Under the pieces are notes generated by a model. The model was given only the letters and a program-made list of their open reading frames with translations. It was not told the origin of the DNA and ran no database searches. Source: a virus. Taken from it: 30,102 nucleotides of DNA. Positions 6,844 to 14,273 of this stretch are shown here, in pieces (positions within the stretch are counted from its first letter, which is position 1; every line of letters begins with the position of its first letter). Where the stretch lies: the IMG/VR virus record IMGVR_UViG_3300009169_000065, positions 1 to 30,102 of that record. One strand, 5' to 3'. Made by a program: the position numbers and the translations under genes.

Positions 6844-8441
6844 TCGAGATACCCCTGTTCATCGAGCCAATCGACCAGCGCCGCCTGATCGGCGGTGCTA
6901 AGGTTCGCCGAAGCCCACGCGCCGAAAGCATCGAGGGCACCGGGGGCACCCTTGACGACGCCATCCAGAAGCGGCGTGGCCGCCGGGGGCAGCGCGACAG
7001 GCGGCGTAACCGTAGTCGGTGCCGGGGCCGGGGCAGGCGTGATGAACGGCGACGGCGTCTCCTCGCCGCCACCGATGCTGACCTCGTTGGGGTTGGCCGG
7101 GATCGTCGGGGCCGTGTAAGGGTTGTTGTAGTATTCCGGCAGCCCCAGCGCCCGAGGATCGACGCCGCGCTCTACGGCATACTCGATCAGGGGCCCGGTA
7201 GTCCCAATGAAACTCTCGCGCCTCACCTCTGCCACCCGCGTGGCGGCGTCCAGCATCATCTGCCGGGTCTTGACGGTGAGACCGCCGGCTGCCGCCTCGC
7301 GGTTGATGAGGTCGATCAGCGACTGACTGAAGCCGACGCTCTCCAGTGTGGCCGCCGCCTCGCCGCCGAGGACGCCCGTCGTGGGGTCGATCAGCTTGGA
7401 GAAGAGGGTCACCATCGTGCGGGTGTCCATCGGATTGCCCGACAGCGCGGCTTCCCGCAGGCCGTTGATCGCGGCGTCGGTCGCCGCGAGTATCTTGACG
7501 TCATCCGAGACGGACGACCGGAGGTCGTTGGTAAGCTTGTCGAGGTCCTTCTGGTCCGTCGGTGCGATGCCGCCATCCACGCCGGGGATCGCGGCCTCGG
7601 GGTCGTAGAGAAGCTTGACGGCCTCGTCACCCGACAGGCTGCCGGATGCGACGGCCTGCGCCAGCGCCTCGCCCTTGGGGCCCTGCCCGGCAAGCCACGA
7701 CGCGGTCGCGTTCTTTGCTGCTGCGTCCTGCTCCTGACCCATCTGGTAGCCCATCGCACTGCCGGCTGCCTGACCCTGCGCGGCCTGCGACATCGCGCGG
7801 CGGGCGCTCTCACCGCGAAGGAAGGCGTCGGTGGCCTCGAAGGTGGGGCCACTGCCCGCGCCGAGCGAGGTGAAGGCTTCGCCAGCCGCGACCAGACCGC
7901 CGGAGAGGCGGTCTCGCTTGGTGGGGCCGGGATCGAAGAGGGGGAAGTCGGCACCCCCCAGCATGTAGGACATCGGGTCGATTGCGCCCGAGGGGCCGCC
8001 CATCGAAGACATGGCCATGCTCGGCCCTCCATGCTGATCGCCTCCGGGGCTTCCCTTGCCCCAGCCCTCCCACGCGCCCGGGCCTTGGGTGGCGTAAATC
8101 CACTGCCCGATCCGGTCTTGGGTCGCCTTGTCGTAAGGGGTATTGGGGTCGAGGCCAAGGGCGTCCATCGCCGCGCGCATGGTCGTGCCGACGGCCTGAT
8201 AGGCCCCCGTGGGCGTGGCGACACGCCCGATCTGGCTCTTCACCCACTGCGCGTACTCACCGCTGGGCTTGGTGAACTCGGCCATCTGGCCGACCGTCAT
8301 CCGCGTCGGCTGGATGTGCGCGAACCGCCCACCGGGGCGGTTGCTGAACCCAAACAGCGCATTGTAGTCCCCGCCGCTCTCGCCCGGGAAAATCTTGGTC
8401 TGGGCGATCTGATCCCACCCTTGGATCGGCGTGAAGACCAT
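6840..8441 (-). CDS. Virion-associated protein with N-terminal lysozyme-like domain
   Basis: 533 residues. The first 130 look like a phage lysozyme/transglycosylase-like domain: GESGGDYNALFGF with E21 as candidate catalytic glutamate, a middle TPTGAYQAVGTTMRAAM segment (the usual 'GxYQ' region), and a C-terminal RIGQWIYA..GPGAWEGWG. The rest is helical and Gly/Ala-rich with a central acidic region, and near residues 455-490 a Pro/Thr-rich linker (ITPAPAPAPTTVTPP). It probably enters the periplasm with the DNA and locally opens peptidoglycan. It has no signal peptide, consistent with virion delivery rather than use as a secreted endolysin. The start has GGGAGG upstream. Gene overlap and position tie it to the neighbouring internal proteins. 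Domain assignment is good; the fate in the virion is inferred. Confidence 0.85.
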   Translation of the reverse strand: MVFTPIQGWDQIAQTKIFPGESGGDYNALFGFSNRPGGRFAHIQPTRMTVGQMAEFTKPSGEYAQWVKSQIGRVATPTGAYQAVGTTMRAAMDALGLDPNTPYDKATQDRIGQWIYATQGPGAWEGWGKGSPGGDQHGGPSMAMSSMGGPSGAIDPMSYMLGGADFPLFDPGPTKRDRLSGGLVAAGEAFTSLGAGSGPTFEATDAFLRGESARRAMSQAAQGQAAGSAMGYQMGQEQDAAAKNATASWLAGQGPKGEALAQAVASGSLSGDEAVKLLYDPEAAIPGVDGGIAPTDQKDLDKLTNDLRSSVSDDVKILAATDAAINGLREAALSGNPMDTRTMVTLFSKLIDPTTGVLGGEAAATLESVGFSQSLIDLINREAAAGGLTVKTRQMMLDAATRVAEVRRESFIGTTGPLIEYAVERGVDPRALGLPEYYNNPYTAPTIPANPNEVSIGGGEETPSPFITPAPAPAPTTVTPPVALPPAATPLLDGVVKGAPGALDAFGAWASANLSTADQAALVDWLDEQGYLE

Positions 8442-8444
8442 GCC

Positions 8445-9170
8445 TTACCCTCCCTTGCCCCCGCTCGCCACGCGGCCAGCGGTGCCGAGGGCCCCGCCGA
8501 TCTGGGACTTGGTGCCGGGGGTGGCGGTCTGCGTGGTGGTGCCCGTCTGCGACAGCGGGTTGCCCGACAGCGCGGCCAGTATCTGCATCGTGCTTTGCGT
8601 GGGCTGGCCGGTGTACTTGTCGAACATCCCGGCGGCCTGACCGATCAGGGCGTCGTTGATGCCCGCGATCTGCGCGCCGTTGGCGGCCTGCTGGCCCATC
8701 ATGTTCTGGCCGAGGCCAAACATCTGCTGGCCGTAGCCGCCCAGCGCGCCCGCGCCTTGGAACTGGTTCTGGAGGTCCTGCTGCGCGAGGCCCATCGCCT
8801 GACCGTAGCCCTGCTGCCGGAGGCCGGAGGAGACGTCGCCGACGTTCTTGTTGACCTCGCCCATGAGGGTTCCCTCGGCGAGGCCGTGACGTGCGCCCCC
8901 GAAGGCCCCCTGACCGTGGGCGGTGCTGCCGAGATCGCGCAGGCCCATCTGGCCCTGCCGCTGCATGTCAGCCGTGGTGCGGTCGATCACGTCGTTGGTG
9001 TAGGGGTTCATGTAGGTGCTGTAGCCGCCAGCCATCGCCCCCGGTCGGGAGGCGTTGGCCAGAAGCTGGCCCTGACCCTGCATGGCGGCGCTGGACGCCT
9101 CCCACGGGTTCGTGGGCTGCGCCTTGGTGCCGGGGGTCGGGCCTGCGGCCTGTGCTGCTGGCTGGCTCAT
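8445..9170 (-). CDS. Gln/Gly-rich conserved virion protein
   Basis: 241 residues from ATG 9170, which overlaps the upstream stop as TGATG and has GGAGG six bases away; the in-frame GTG three bases earlier is less likely. The characteristic segment is GGYSTYMNPYTNDVIDRTTA near residue 48, followed by DMQRQGQMG and a long Gln-rich helix (MGLAQQDLQNQFQGAG). Proteins with this 'YMNPYT-DVxDRT' pattern are common among internal or neck proteins of marine and soil podophages. There are no membrane or signal segments. It is grouped with two larger putative ejection proteins downstream. A virion location is likely, the exact role unknown. Confidence 0.78.
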   Translation of the reverse strand: MSQPAAQAAGPTPGTKAQPTNPWEASSAAMQGQGQLLANASRPGAMAGGYSTYMNPYTNDVIDRTTADMQRQGQMGLRDLGSTAHGQGAFGGARHGLAEGTLMGEVNKNVGDVSSGLRQQGYGQAMGLAQQDLQNQFQGAGALGGYGQQMFGLGQNMMGQQAANGAQIAGINDALIGQAAGMFDKYTGQPTQSTMQILAALSGNPLSQTGTTTQTATPGTKSQIGGALGTAGRVASGGKGG

Positions 9171-9709
9171 CACTTACCTCCCGGTGTGCGGGTGTTGAGC
9201 CCCGGGAAGTAGTCTCGGGGCTTGTACTCGCCGCCACCCTTCTTGTTCAGCCCGAGGGTGTTGCTCAACGCCATCCCGAAGGTGGTCCCGCCCCCGGGGG
9301 CCGGGGCACCCGCGCGACCGGCTTGGTTAGCCGCCGTCACGCCCTGCGGGTTCGTGAAGCTTTCGATGGCCGCCCGCTGCGCGGGGTCCATCTTGCTCAG
9401 GGACTGCAGGTAGAGGGCCATCGGGTCGTAGCCTTGGACGCCCCCGGCGTAGGTGTTGGGCGTGGGGATCGAGGCGCGGACGCCCTGCGGCTGCATGCCG
9501 AAGGCGCGCATCGCGTTCTCGTTCTGCTCCATCGCGCCGATCTGCATCTCGTTCAAGGCCCCGACGGTCGGGCCCTGATATGGGACGTATCCGATCTGGC
9601 CCGCCCGCTCCGCCGCCGTGAGGTTCCGCTTGGCGAGCGCCTCGATCTCCTTCGGCAGCCGCATCGTGCTGCTGGATTTGTCGCCCTTGCCGCCGCTGCT
9701 GCCACCCAT
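9170..9709 (-). CDS. Conserved phage structural protein, unknown role
   Basis: 179 residues beginning at ATG 9709, preceded by GGAGG (GGAGGTCTGAC) just after the upstream gene's stop; an upstream extension to 9769 would run inside the previous gene without a ribosome site. It starts with a Ser/Gly/Lys flexible tail (GGSSGGKGDKSSS), then a helical segment LPKEIEALAKRNL and GYVPYQGPTVGALNEMQ. Later parts contain GYDPMALYLQSLSKMDPAQR and a Gly/Ala-rich linker. It is coupled by TGATG to the Gln-rich gene downstream, with which it probably forms a pair of virion components. I recognise the style from podophage internal proteins but cannot name a family. Confidence 0.78.
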   Translation of the reverse strand: MGGSSGGKGDKSSSTMRLPKEIEALAKRNLTAAERAGQIGYVPYQGPTVGALNEMQIGAMEQNENAMRAFGMQPQGVRASIPTPNTYAGGVQGYDPMALYLQSLSKMDPAQRAAIESFTNPQGVTAANQAGRAGAPAPGGGTTFGMALSNTLGLNKKGGGEYKPRDYFPGLNTRTPGGK

Positions 9710-9710
9710 G

Positions 9711-10130
9711 TCAGACCTCCAGTTCCAGACGCATCGTCGTGTATTCCTCTTTCCAGCCCCACGCCGCAAGGGCCTTCACCCATCCGCGTCGGCCCGTGAG
9801 GGTCACGGCCCCCGCGCCGTCGGCCTTGGCTGCCGCGATGATCTCCTCATGGAGGCCCCGCAGTTCGTCCATATCGCCGCCGGCCAAGAAGACGTGGTAG
9901 TTCGTCTGACGGGGATATACCACACGCTCCACGATGCAGAAACTGTTTGCTGTCGTCCAGAGCCGGGCCCGCCCCTGCAGCACCAGAAGGGCGAGGTCGT
10001 TGATCTCATGCGTCCTGTGGGTGTAGGGCAGCGCCCGCTCCATCACATGCCGCAGTCGCTGCATTTCCCCGATGAGGTGGGCCGCGCCCTCCAGCACGTC
10101 GGCCTCAAGGGGCTTGGGATCAGAAAGCAT
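9711..10130 (-). CDS. GNAT-fold-like phage protein
   Basis: 139 residues. The second half reads like the core of an N-acetyltransferase fold: a strand (YHVFLAGGDMDELRGL), a helix EEIIAAAKADGAGAVTLTGR, then GWVKALAAWGWKEEYTTMRLELEV, comparable to the 'GR-xW-x-LxxxGF' ending of GNAT domains. Proteins of this kind occur in podophage tail/internal gene clusters, where an acetyltransferase activity has not been shown to my knowledge. The acetyl-CoA pyrophosphate loop (Q/RxxGxG/A) is not clearly present, so the protein may be structural or inactive. Its start lies inside the end of the previous gene (11-nt overlap). Confidence 0.7.
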   Translation of the reverse strand: MLSDPKPLEADVLEGAAHLIGEMQRLRHVMERALPYTHRTHEINDLALLVLQGRARLWTTANSFCIVERVVYPRQTNYHVFLAGGDMDELRGLHEEIIAAAKADGAGAVTLTGRRGWVKALAAWGWKEEYTTMRLELEV

Positions 10131-10851
10131 AGTTCAGCCTCGCTGCTTGGATCGACAGGCCGACATACTCGACCGCCGTGTAGTCTCCGATGGGGGCAGA
10201 GACCTCGGTGATGAAGGTTTGCCCGAGTGTGGCGTCAAGCACCAGCACCTGAATGGCCTGCGTGTAAGCGGTTGTGCGGGAGCCGGCGGCGGTCGCGATG
10301 CGGACGCCGCGCGTCGAAACGCCCGTGACCGTGTTCGTGACCCTCAGGTCCAGTTCCCGCGCCTGCCCGGTGTTGTTGTGCAGGAAGCTGATCTGCTGGT
10401 TCACCTGATAGAGGCCGGGGCGCTCGAAGGCGAAGGTGTCGGTGACGTGATCGAACATCATGTCCAGCGTCGGCAGTTGCTCGCCGTAGGCGGTGACCTT
10501 CTGCCACGCGGTGGTGATGTCGGCACCCGGGGTGCTACCCTCGACCGACCGCATGCCGCCGTAGGCGATGCCCGCGTAGATCGGCAGCCACTCGCCGTCG
10601 ATGGAGACCATGACGCCACGCCTGACCGGGTCGAAGACCATGAGGCCGTCCGTCACCACGCGGGCCAGATCGCCCGTGGTGTCGATGTGGAGCAGCTGCA
10701 CGGCCTGCGGCTGGACGGCCTTGGCCACCTGCGCCTGATCGGCGACGTAGGCCGACAGCGCGACGGCATACTCCTGCCAGCTGCGGAACCTGATCGGGTC
10801 CGGCGGGCGTCCTTGGAGGCTGCCTGCCCCGAGTGTGCTGTTGGCGACCAC
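10120..10851 (-). CDS. Virion protein downstream of the gp10-like hub
   Basis: 243 residues from GTG 10851, chosen because GGGGGAGAGG lies just upstream and the previous gene stops two bases before; a longer reading to 10911 would be inside the preceding gene. It begins with STLGAGSLQGRPPDPIRFRS and has a strand-rich C-terminal domain: LPTLDMMFDHVTDTFAFERP, then GLYQVNQQISFLHN and repeated beta-like runs such as AIQVLVLDATLGQTFI. The C-terminal half resembles a jelly-roll of the C1q/TNF-like kind seen in capsid or tail decoration proteins, but this is only a visual impression. It is placed directly after the gp10-like gene, so a tail or head-vertex component is likely. Confidence 0.72.
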   Translation of the reverse strand: MVANSTLGAGSLQGRPPDPIRFRSWQEYAVALSAYVADQAQVAKAVQPQAVQLLHIDTTGDLARVVTDGLMVFDPVRRGVMVSIDGEWLPIYAGIAYGGMRSVEGSTPGADITTAWQKVTAYGEQLPTLDMMFDHVTDTFAFERPGLYQVNQQISFLHNNTGQARELDLRVTNTVTGVSTRGVRIATAAGSRTTAYTQAIQVLVLDATLGQTFITEVSAPIGDYTAVEYVGLSIQAARLNYAF

Positions 10852-10852
10852 G

Positions 10853-12445
10853 CTACCTCTCCCCCATCGGCACGACGGTAATGCGGTTGCGGCCCACGCG
10901 CCAGCGGGCATTGAGGCCGACGTAGCGGAGCCTGATCTCGCGGCCCCTCGCGCCCGTGGTGGGCACGGGGCGGGTCAGGCTGTAGGGGCCGTAGAGGCGC
11001 TCCGGCTCCGCCGGCGACGGGAAGTCCTGCCCGATGATGTAAAGCTGCGCCCCGGTGTCGGGATCGCTGGCCAGTTCCTTGGGGCTGGGGATGCCGTAGG
11101 CCTGCTGCGTGACGGGGTCCAGCTGGACGCTGTCGGGCGTGAGGTCGGGGTAGAAGAACTGCACCGCCATCTGGCGGCCACCCGCGCCCAGTTCGAGGGG
11201 GCCCGTCTCGATGAACGCGACGTTCGGCGGCGGCACCGCCACGCCCGGGAGGTCGTGGTTGTAGAGCGCGCCATCCGCGCCGACGTAGACGGGCGTCTGG
11301 GAGGTGCCCGGCGGGACGCCGGTCGTGCGTTCGAGGTCGCCCCAAATCCAGTGGCCCTCGGCGTAGTTCAGGGCCATGTACTTGTCGCACTCGGTGCCGT
11401 CGGCGCTCTGGAAGAACCACCAGATTTCGCGGAAGGCGGGCTGCTCCACCGCGACCATCTTGCTGATCTCGGTCGAGGACATGTTGCCCCTGATCCAGTC
11501 CTCGATGTCGGTGTCCAGCTTTCGGACGGTGCCGTCGTATGTCCACATGCCGCCACGGCCAAACCAGTATGCGCGGCCCCCGGCGACGGCGACCGAGTTC
11601 GGCGCGATGCATCCGCAGTTCTGGCCGAGGGGCTCGAACCCGTAGATGAAGGGCGCGCCGATGTAGCGGCCCACCCACGCATCCTCGGACGACAGGATCA
11701 GTATCTCGCGGCCCACCTGAATGATCGCCTGAAGTTCACCCTGACCCGCCAGAACCTGCGACCCTGCGGTGTTGGTAATCTCTGGCGTCCACTCATTGAA
11801 GTCCTCGCTGTTGCTCCACTCGACCAGACGCGGCTGGCGCTTGATCGTCATCACGATCCGCTCGGACGTGACCAGCACACCCTGCGCGTCCTCCGGTGCG
11901 TTGGTGATGGCGACCGCCACGGGGTCGCCGGGCGTCCAGCTGTAGAGGGGGCCATCGTCGCGGAAGGCGGCGATCAGGATTTCCCCGAAGAGGGTGAAGG
12001 ACCAGTTCGCCACCTGATCGAGGGGGACGCCGGAGGCCGTGCGGGCGGTGCCGTAGAGTTCACGGCCATAGCGCCCGACGCCGTAGCCGACGATGTACTG
12101 GCTGTTCTTGTTGCCGCCCGTGAAGCCTGCGGGGGTGATGTTGGTCACCACGCCCGCAGAACTGACCGAGTAGAGGCCGAGGTTGGTGCCGATCACCATG
12201 CGGCGCGCGGCGTCGTTCGACGCCCATGAGATCGCGTTGCGGGCGGCCTCCAGTTCGGGGTCGTCAAAGATCGGCGGGATCGGCGTACCCTCCGCGTCGG
12301 TGCGGCGCTGCCAGCCACCAACGGGCCGCGCGAAGCCGTTCACGAAGCGCATGAGGTTGCCCGCGCCGTAGCGGCCTGCGGCGGAGTAGGGGGTTCCGTT
12401 CCCGAAGAAGCCGGGCGGGAGGACGATGGGCAGCGTCTCGGCCAT
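10853..12445 (-). CDS. P22 gp10-like DNA-stabilising / tail hub protein
   Basis: 530 residues with the repetitive strand-turn pattern of the podophage beta-propeller hub family (P22 gp10-like packaged-DNA stabilisation proteins). Visible pieces include AGNLMRFVNGFARPVGGWQR at the N terminus, SQYIVGYGVGRYG, FGEILIAAFRDDGPLYSW, and the typical centre FIYGFEPLGQNCGCIAPNSV followed by AYWFGRGGMWTYDG. Such proteins close the channel below the adaptor ring and join tail fibres to the tail. The neighbouring fibre genes, the adaptor at 16800 and the P22-type portal all fit this reading. The protein is complete. It is not far from ordinary family length. The assignment rests on pattern, not on an alignment. 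Confidence 0.75.
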   Translation of the reverse strand: MAETLPIVLPPGFFGNGTPYSAAGRYGAGNLMRFVNGFARPVGGWQRRTDAEGTPIPPIFDDPELEAARNAISWASNDAARRMVIGTNLGLYSVSSAGVVTNITPAGFTGGNKNSQYIVGYGVGRYGRELYGTARTASGVPLDQVANWSFTLFGEILIAAFRDDGPLYSWTPGDPVAVAITNAPEDAQGVLVTSERIVMTIKRQPRLVEWSNSEDFNEWTPEITNTAGSQVLAGQGELQAIIQVGREILILSSEDAWVGRYIGAPFIYGFEPLGQNCGCIAPNSVAVAGGRAYWFGRGGMWTYDGTVRKLDTDIEDWIRGNMSSTEISKMVAVEQPAFREIWWFFQSADGTECDKYMALNYAEGHWIWGDLERTTGVPPGTSQTPVYVGADGALYNHDLPGVAVPPPNVAFIETGPLELGAGGRQMAVQFFYPDLTPDSVQLDPVTQQAYGIPSPKELASDPDTGAQLYIIGQDFPSPAEPERLYGPYSLTRPVPTTGARGREIRLRYVGLNARWRVGRNRITVVPMGER

Positions 12446-12455
12446 GTGGGGCCCC

Positions 12456-12746
12456 TCAGGTCAGTGTGATGCTCGCGGTGGCCGTGTTGCCGACGGTGTC
12501 GGTCATGGTGACGGTATGCACACCCGTCGCGGCGTAGGTGTACTCTGCCGTGCCGATGTTCGTCTCCACCGTGTCGATGTTGCCCGCGCCGACGCCCCAG
12601 TCCACCTCGATGGGCGCAAGGCCCGCCACGGTGGCGGTCACGTCCAGCCCGACGGCAGACAGTTCGATGGTGGGGATGGCGTGGGAGTAGGGGCCGCGAT
12701 CCATTGGGCCATCGACGTCGTGGGCGTAGGGTCCTCGGTCGTTCAT
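12456..12746 (-). CDS. Small PKD/Ig-like domain protein
   Basis: 96 residues with a strong GGAGG ribosome site. The N-terminal 22 residues contain a short duplicated motif (DRGPYAH and DRGPYSH). Residues about 26-96 form one PKD/Ig-like beta-sandwich: LDVTATVAGLAPIEVDWGVG, then EYTYAATGVHTVTMTDTVGN and a last strand TATASITLT. The YTYA-x-G-x-HTVT pattern is the hallmark of PKD domains. Phage proteins with single Ig/PKD folds often decorate capsids or tails and bind carbohydrates weakly. Position between two tail genes supports a tail decoration role. Confidence 0.8.
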   Translation of the reverse strand: MNDRGPYAHDVDGPMDRGPYSHAIPTIELSAVGLDVTATVAGLAPIEVDWGVGAGNIDTVETNIGTAEYTYAATGVHTVTMTDTVGNTATASITLT

Positions 12747-12758
12747 GGTTGCCTCCTG

Positions 12759-13394
12759 TCAGGACATGCGGCGGATGTAGGCGAGGGCGTAGTAGTATGG
12801 CGTGATGTCCACCGAGGCGGCACCAGCCGAGGCGACCTCGCCGGAGATGGTGTGGGTGTGGTCTGGGGCATCGGCCAAGGTAATCCCGGTCTGCCTCGAT
12901 GCCGTGGTGTCCGCCTCCGAGGAGGCGCGGATCGCGGTGCGGCTGCCCGTCTCGATGTTGGCGGTGCCCGTGGTGGTGATGCCGTTGTCGGTGAAGGTGT
13001 GGGTGTGGCCGGGGTCGTTGACGGTGTGGCCGTGCGCGCCGCCGGCTGCGGCGGCGAGGGTGCCGGGGCCGTGCGTGTGGGCTGGCACCTCGGTGATCGC
13101 GTTGCGGCCTCCGGTGCTGCCGAGGGCCTTGGTGTCGCTGGCCCCGACGATGAAGCGGTCGCGGAGGTCGGGGGTGCCGTTGCTGCCGTCGCAGATCGCC
13201 CAGTTCGCTGGCAGGTTCGCGGCGTCGCCACTGAACATCGAGATGCCGCCGACGGGCACCAGAGCGAGGGACAGCGCCTTCATGATGCTGTCCACGCTGT
13301 CCCAGTTGGCGTTCGACTTGTCGCCCCAAGTGTCGTCGGAGGCACCGGGCTCTGGCTTGATCAGGCCGTAGTTCGGGGTGGTTGTATCAGCCAT
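12759..13394 (-). CDS. Tail-collar-domain fibre protein with HxH metal motifs
   Basis: 211 residues. The N terminus (TTTPNYGLIKPEPGASDDTW, then NANWDSVDSIM) is a fibre-type attachment segment. The middle has the phage tail-collar signature: PANWAICDGSNGTPDLRDRF followed by IVGAS. The distal half carries at least four H-x-H patterns (HTH in PAHTHGPG, HGH, HTHTF, HTHTI), like the metal-binding needle of T4 long tail fibre tips, and ends ITPYYYALAYIRRMS. It should form a trimeric fibre with histidine-coordinated metal ions and be a candidate receptor-contact protein. The ribosome site is GAAGAAGGACTG. It neighbours other fibre genes. Confidence 0.88.
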   Translation of the reverse strand: MADTTTPNYGLIKPEPGASDDTWGDKSNANWDSVDSIMKALSLALVPVGGISMFSGDAANLPANWAICDGSNGTPDLRDRFIVGASDTKALGSTGGRNAITEVPAHTHGPGTLAAAAGGAHGHTVNDPGHTHTFTDNGITTTGTANIETGSRTAIRASSEADTTASRQTGITLADAPDHTHTISGEVASAGAASVDITPYYYALAYIRRMS

Positions 13395-13397
13395 TGG

Positions 13398-13643
13398 TCA
13401 GTCCTTCTTCGGGGTCCAGACGTCGGAGGCGTCGAGGCGAGGTGCCCACACATCTACCACATCCGCGCGCGGGGCCCAACTGCCCTGCGCGGCAAGCTGC
13501 GGTGCCCACCCGTCTAGCACATCATCTCGCGGCACCCAACTGTCCTGACCATCGGTGGCCGGGGCCCAGATGTCGCTGATCGAGCCCGCCGCGAAGAGGT
13601 GCGCCGAGAGCGGCGCACCCGCGAGGGGGTTAAGGCCGAGCAT
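13398..13643 (-). CDS. Trp-Ala-Pro decapeptide-repeat protein
   Basis: 81 residues from ATG 13643, chosen because it follows the lipoprotein gene's end by overlap. Residues 1-22 form a non-repetitive head (LGLNPLAGAPLSAHLFAAG). The remainder is built almost wholly from six tandem units about ten residues long, each centred on W-[AVT]-P: DIWAP, DSWVP, DGWAP, GSWAP, DVWAP, DVWTP. Codons differ between units while the Trp-x-Pro register is kept, indicating selection on protein. There is no named family that I know. It sits among tail-fibre genes, so a solvent-exposed fibre accessory or carbohydrate-contact role is possible. Confidence 0.75.
   Translation of the reverse strand: MLGLNPLAGAPLSAHLFAAGSISDIWAPATDGQDSWVPRDDVLDGWAPQLAAQGSWAPRADVVDVWAPRLDASDVWTPKKD
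13401..13574 (-). repeat. Six tandem 30-bp units encoding W-[AVT]-P decapeptides
   Basis: Unit boundaries on the - strand: 13574-13545, 13544-13515, 13514-13485, 13484-13455, 13454-13425, and a partial unit 13424-13401. The spacing of the Trp codons is exactly 30 bases throughout. The units share the core but are diverged at third positions, so they are not a recent slippage product. Confidence 0.9.
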
Positions 13644-13773
13644 TGATCGACCCCACGGCGATCTCGCCACGGCAGCCGATGATGCAGGACGGCTGCTTGA
13701 TGTTCGGGCTGTTGGTCTGGGTGACCGGCCCGCAGGCAGCGACGAAGGCGAAGAGCATAAGGAGACGGGTCAC
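13630..13773 (-). CDS. 47-residue predicted lipoprotein inside the fibre cluster
   Basis: Read directly from the DNA. GTG at 13773 overlaps the upstream gene's stop as GTGA, giving MTRLLMLFAFVAACGPV and ending at TAA 13630. The positively charged start, short hydrophobic core and VAAC lipobox (C14) form a classic type II signal peptide. The mature part is only 34 residues, holds two more cysteines (C30, C34, in SCIIGC) and has no obvious repeat. An outer-membrane lipoprotein of this size could be an outer spanin, a superinfection-exclusion lipoprotein of the T5 Llp kind, or something new. No inner spanin partner is seen nearby. The 3' end overlaps the next start by 14 nt. Confidence 0.75.
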   Translation of the reverse strand: MTRLLMLFAFVAACGPVTQTNSPNIKQPSCIIGCRGEIAVGSINARP

Positions 13774-14273
13774 TGGATGAACTCCCTCCATTGGGACACG
13801 GTGGGCGTAGTTGTAGACGATGTGACCGAGTAAAACCAGCGCGGAGGGATTAGGGCGATGGTGCCGTTCCCGGTGAGGGCGCTGTCATAGCGGGAACGGC
13901 GCGCCAGATTGATCAGGGCGTCGGCTGTGGGGCCGCCCTGTATCTGGATGTTGATGGGTCCGCTGATGGTCATGGCCATCGTCTTGTCGTAGGGGTTCTG
14001 GTAGACGGTCCCGAGGACGCGGGCCGTGCCCAGAAGGTCTGGGCTGCCGTCGAAGGGCGACCCACCCGCCCCGCCGTTCGCGTCGATGACGGCCTTGGTG
14101 GTGAGGGGCGACATCGCGAGGTCGGTGGCGATGCCCGCCAGCGCCTCCGCCTCCGAGGCGAAGATCACCGCCACGCCCTTCATGATCCAGACGCTGCCGT
14201 TCCAGATGAAGGTGCTGCCGTCGCTGGTGAACTCTTGGCCGACCGCCGGGGTGCTGGGGAAGTTGATTGCCAT
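13770..14273 (-). CDS. Fibre-type paralogue 3 of 3 (NFPS-GQ family)
   Basis: 167 residues from ATG 14273, which overlaps the previous stop as TGATG and has GGAG upstream; the GTG at 14282 lacks such spacing. It starts MAINFPSTPAVGQEFTSDG, then STFIWNGSVWIMKG, the same opening as the two genes upstream. Residues 43-61 (EAEALAGIATDLAMSPLTT) match them as well. After that the sequence diverges into strand-rich C-terminal domains ending with RWFYSVTSSTTTPTVSQWRE. The family opening resembles short modules in phage fibres that read 'P-GQ-x-W/F-W-x-G-W'. Probably a tail-fibre or receptor-binding accessory protein. Confidence 0.8.
   Translation of the reverse strand: MAINFPSTPAVGQEFTSDGSTFIWNGSVWIMKGVAVIFASEAEALAGIATDLAMSPLTTKAVIDANGGAGGSPFDGSPDLLGTARVLGTVYQNPYDKTMAMTISGPINIQIQGGPTADALINLARRSRYDSALTGNGTIALIPPRWFYSVTSSTTTPTVSQWREFIQ

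Noticed and set aside
4780-6888. A 702-residue open frame on the + strand opposite the ejection protein
   Set aside because: Long antisense frames are common in GC-rich coding DNA. It has no ribosome site and shadows a - strand gene with recognisable podophage segments; the translation is Arg/His/Gly-rich without domains.
13398-13643. CRISPR-like array, considered because of the regular 30-bp units
   Set aside because: Units are contiguous without spacers and encode a protein repeat in frame.
13630-13773. Firm naming of the lipoprotein as an outer spanin
   Set aside because: It lacks the proline-rich body, and no inner-membrane coiled-coil partner is encoded nearby; left as an unassigned lipoprotein.
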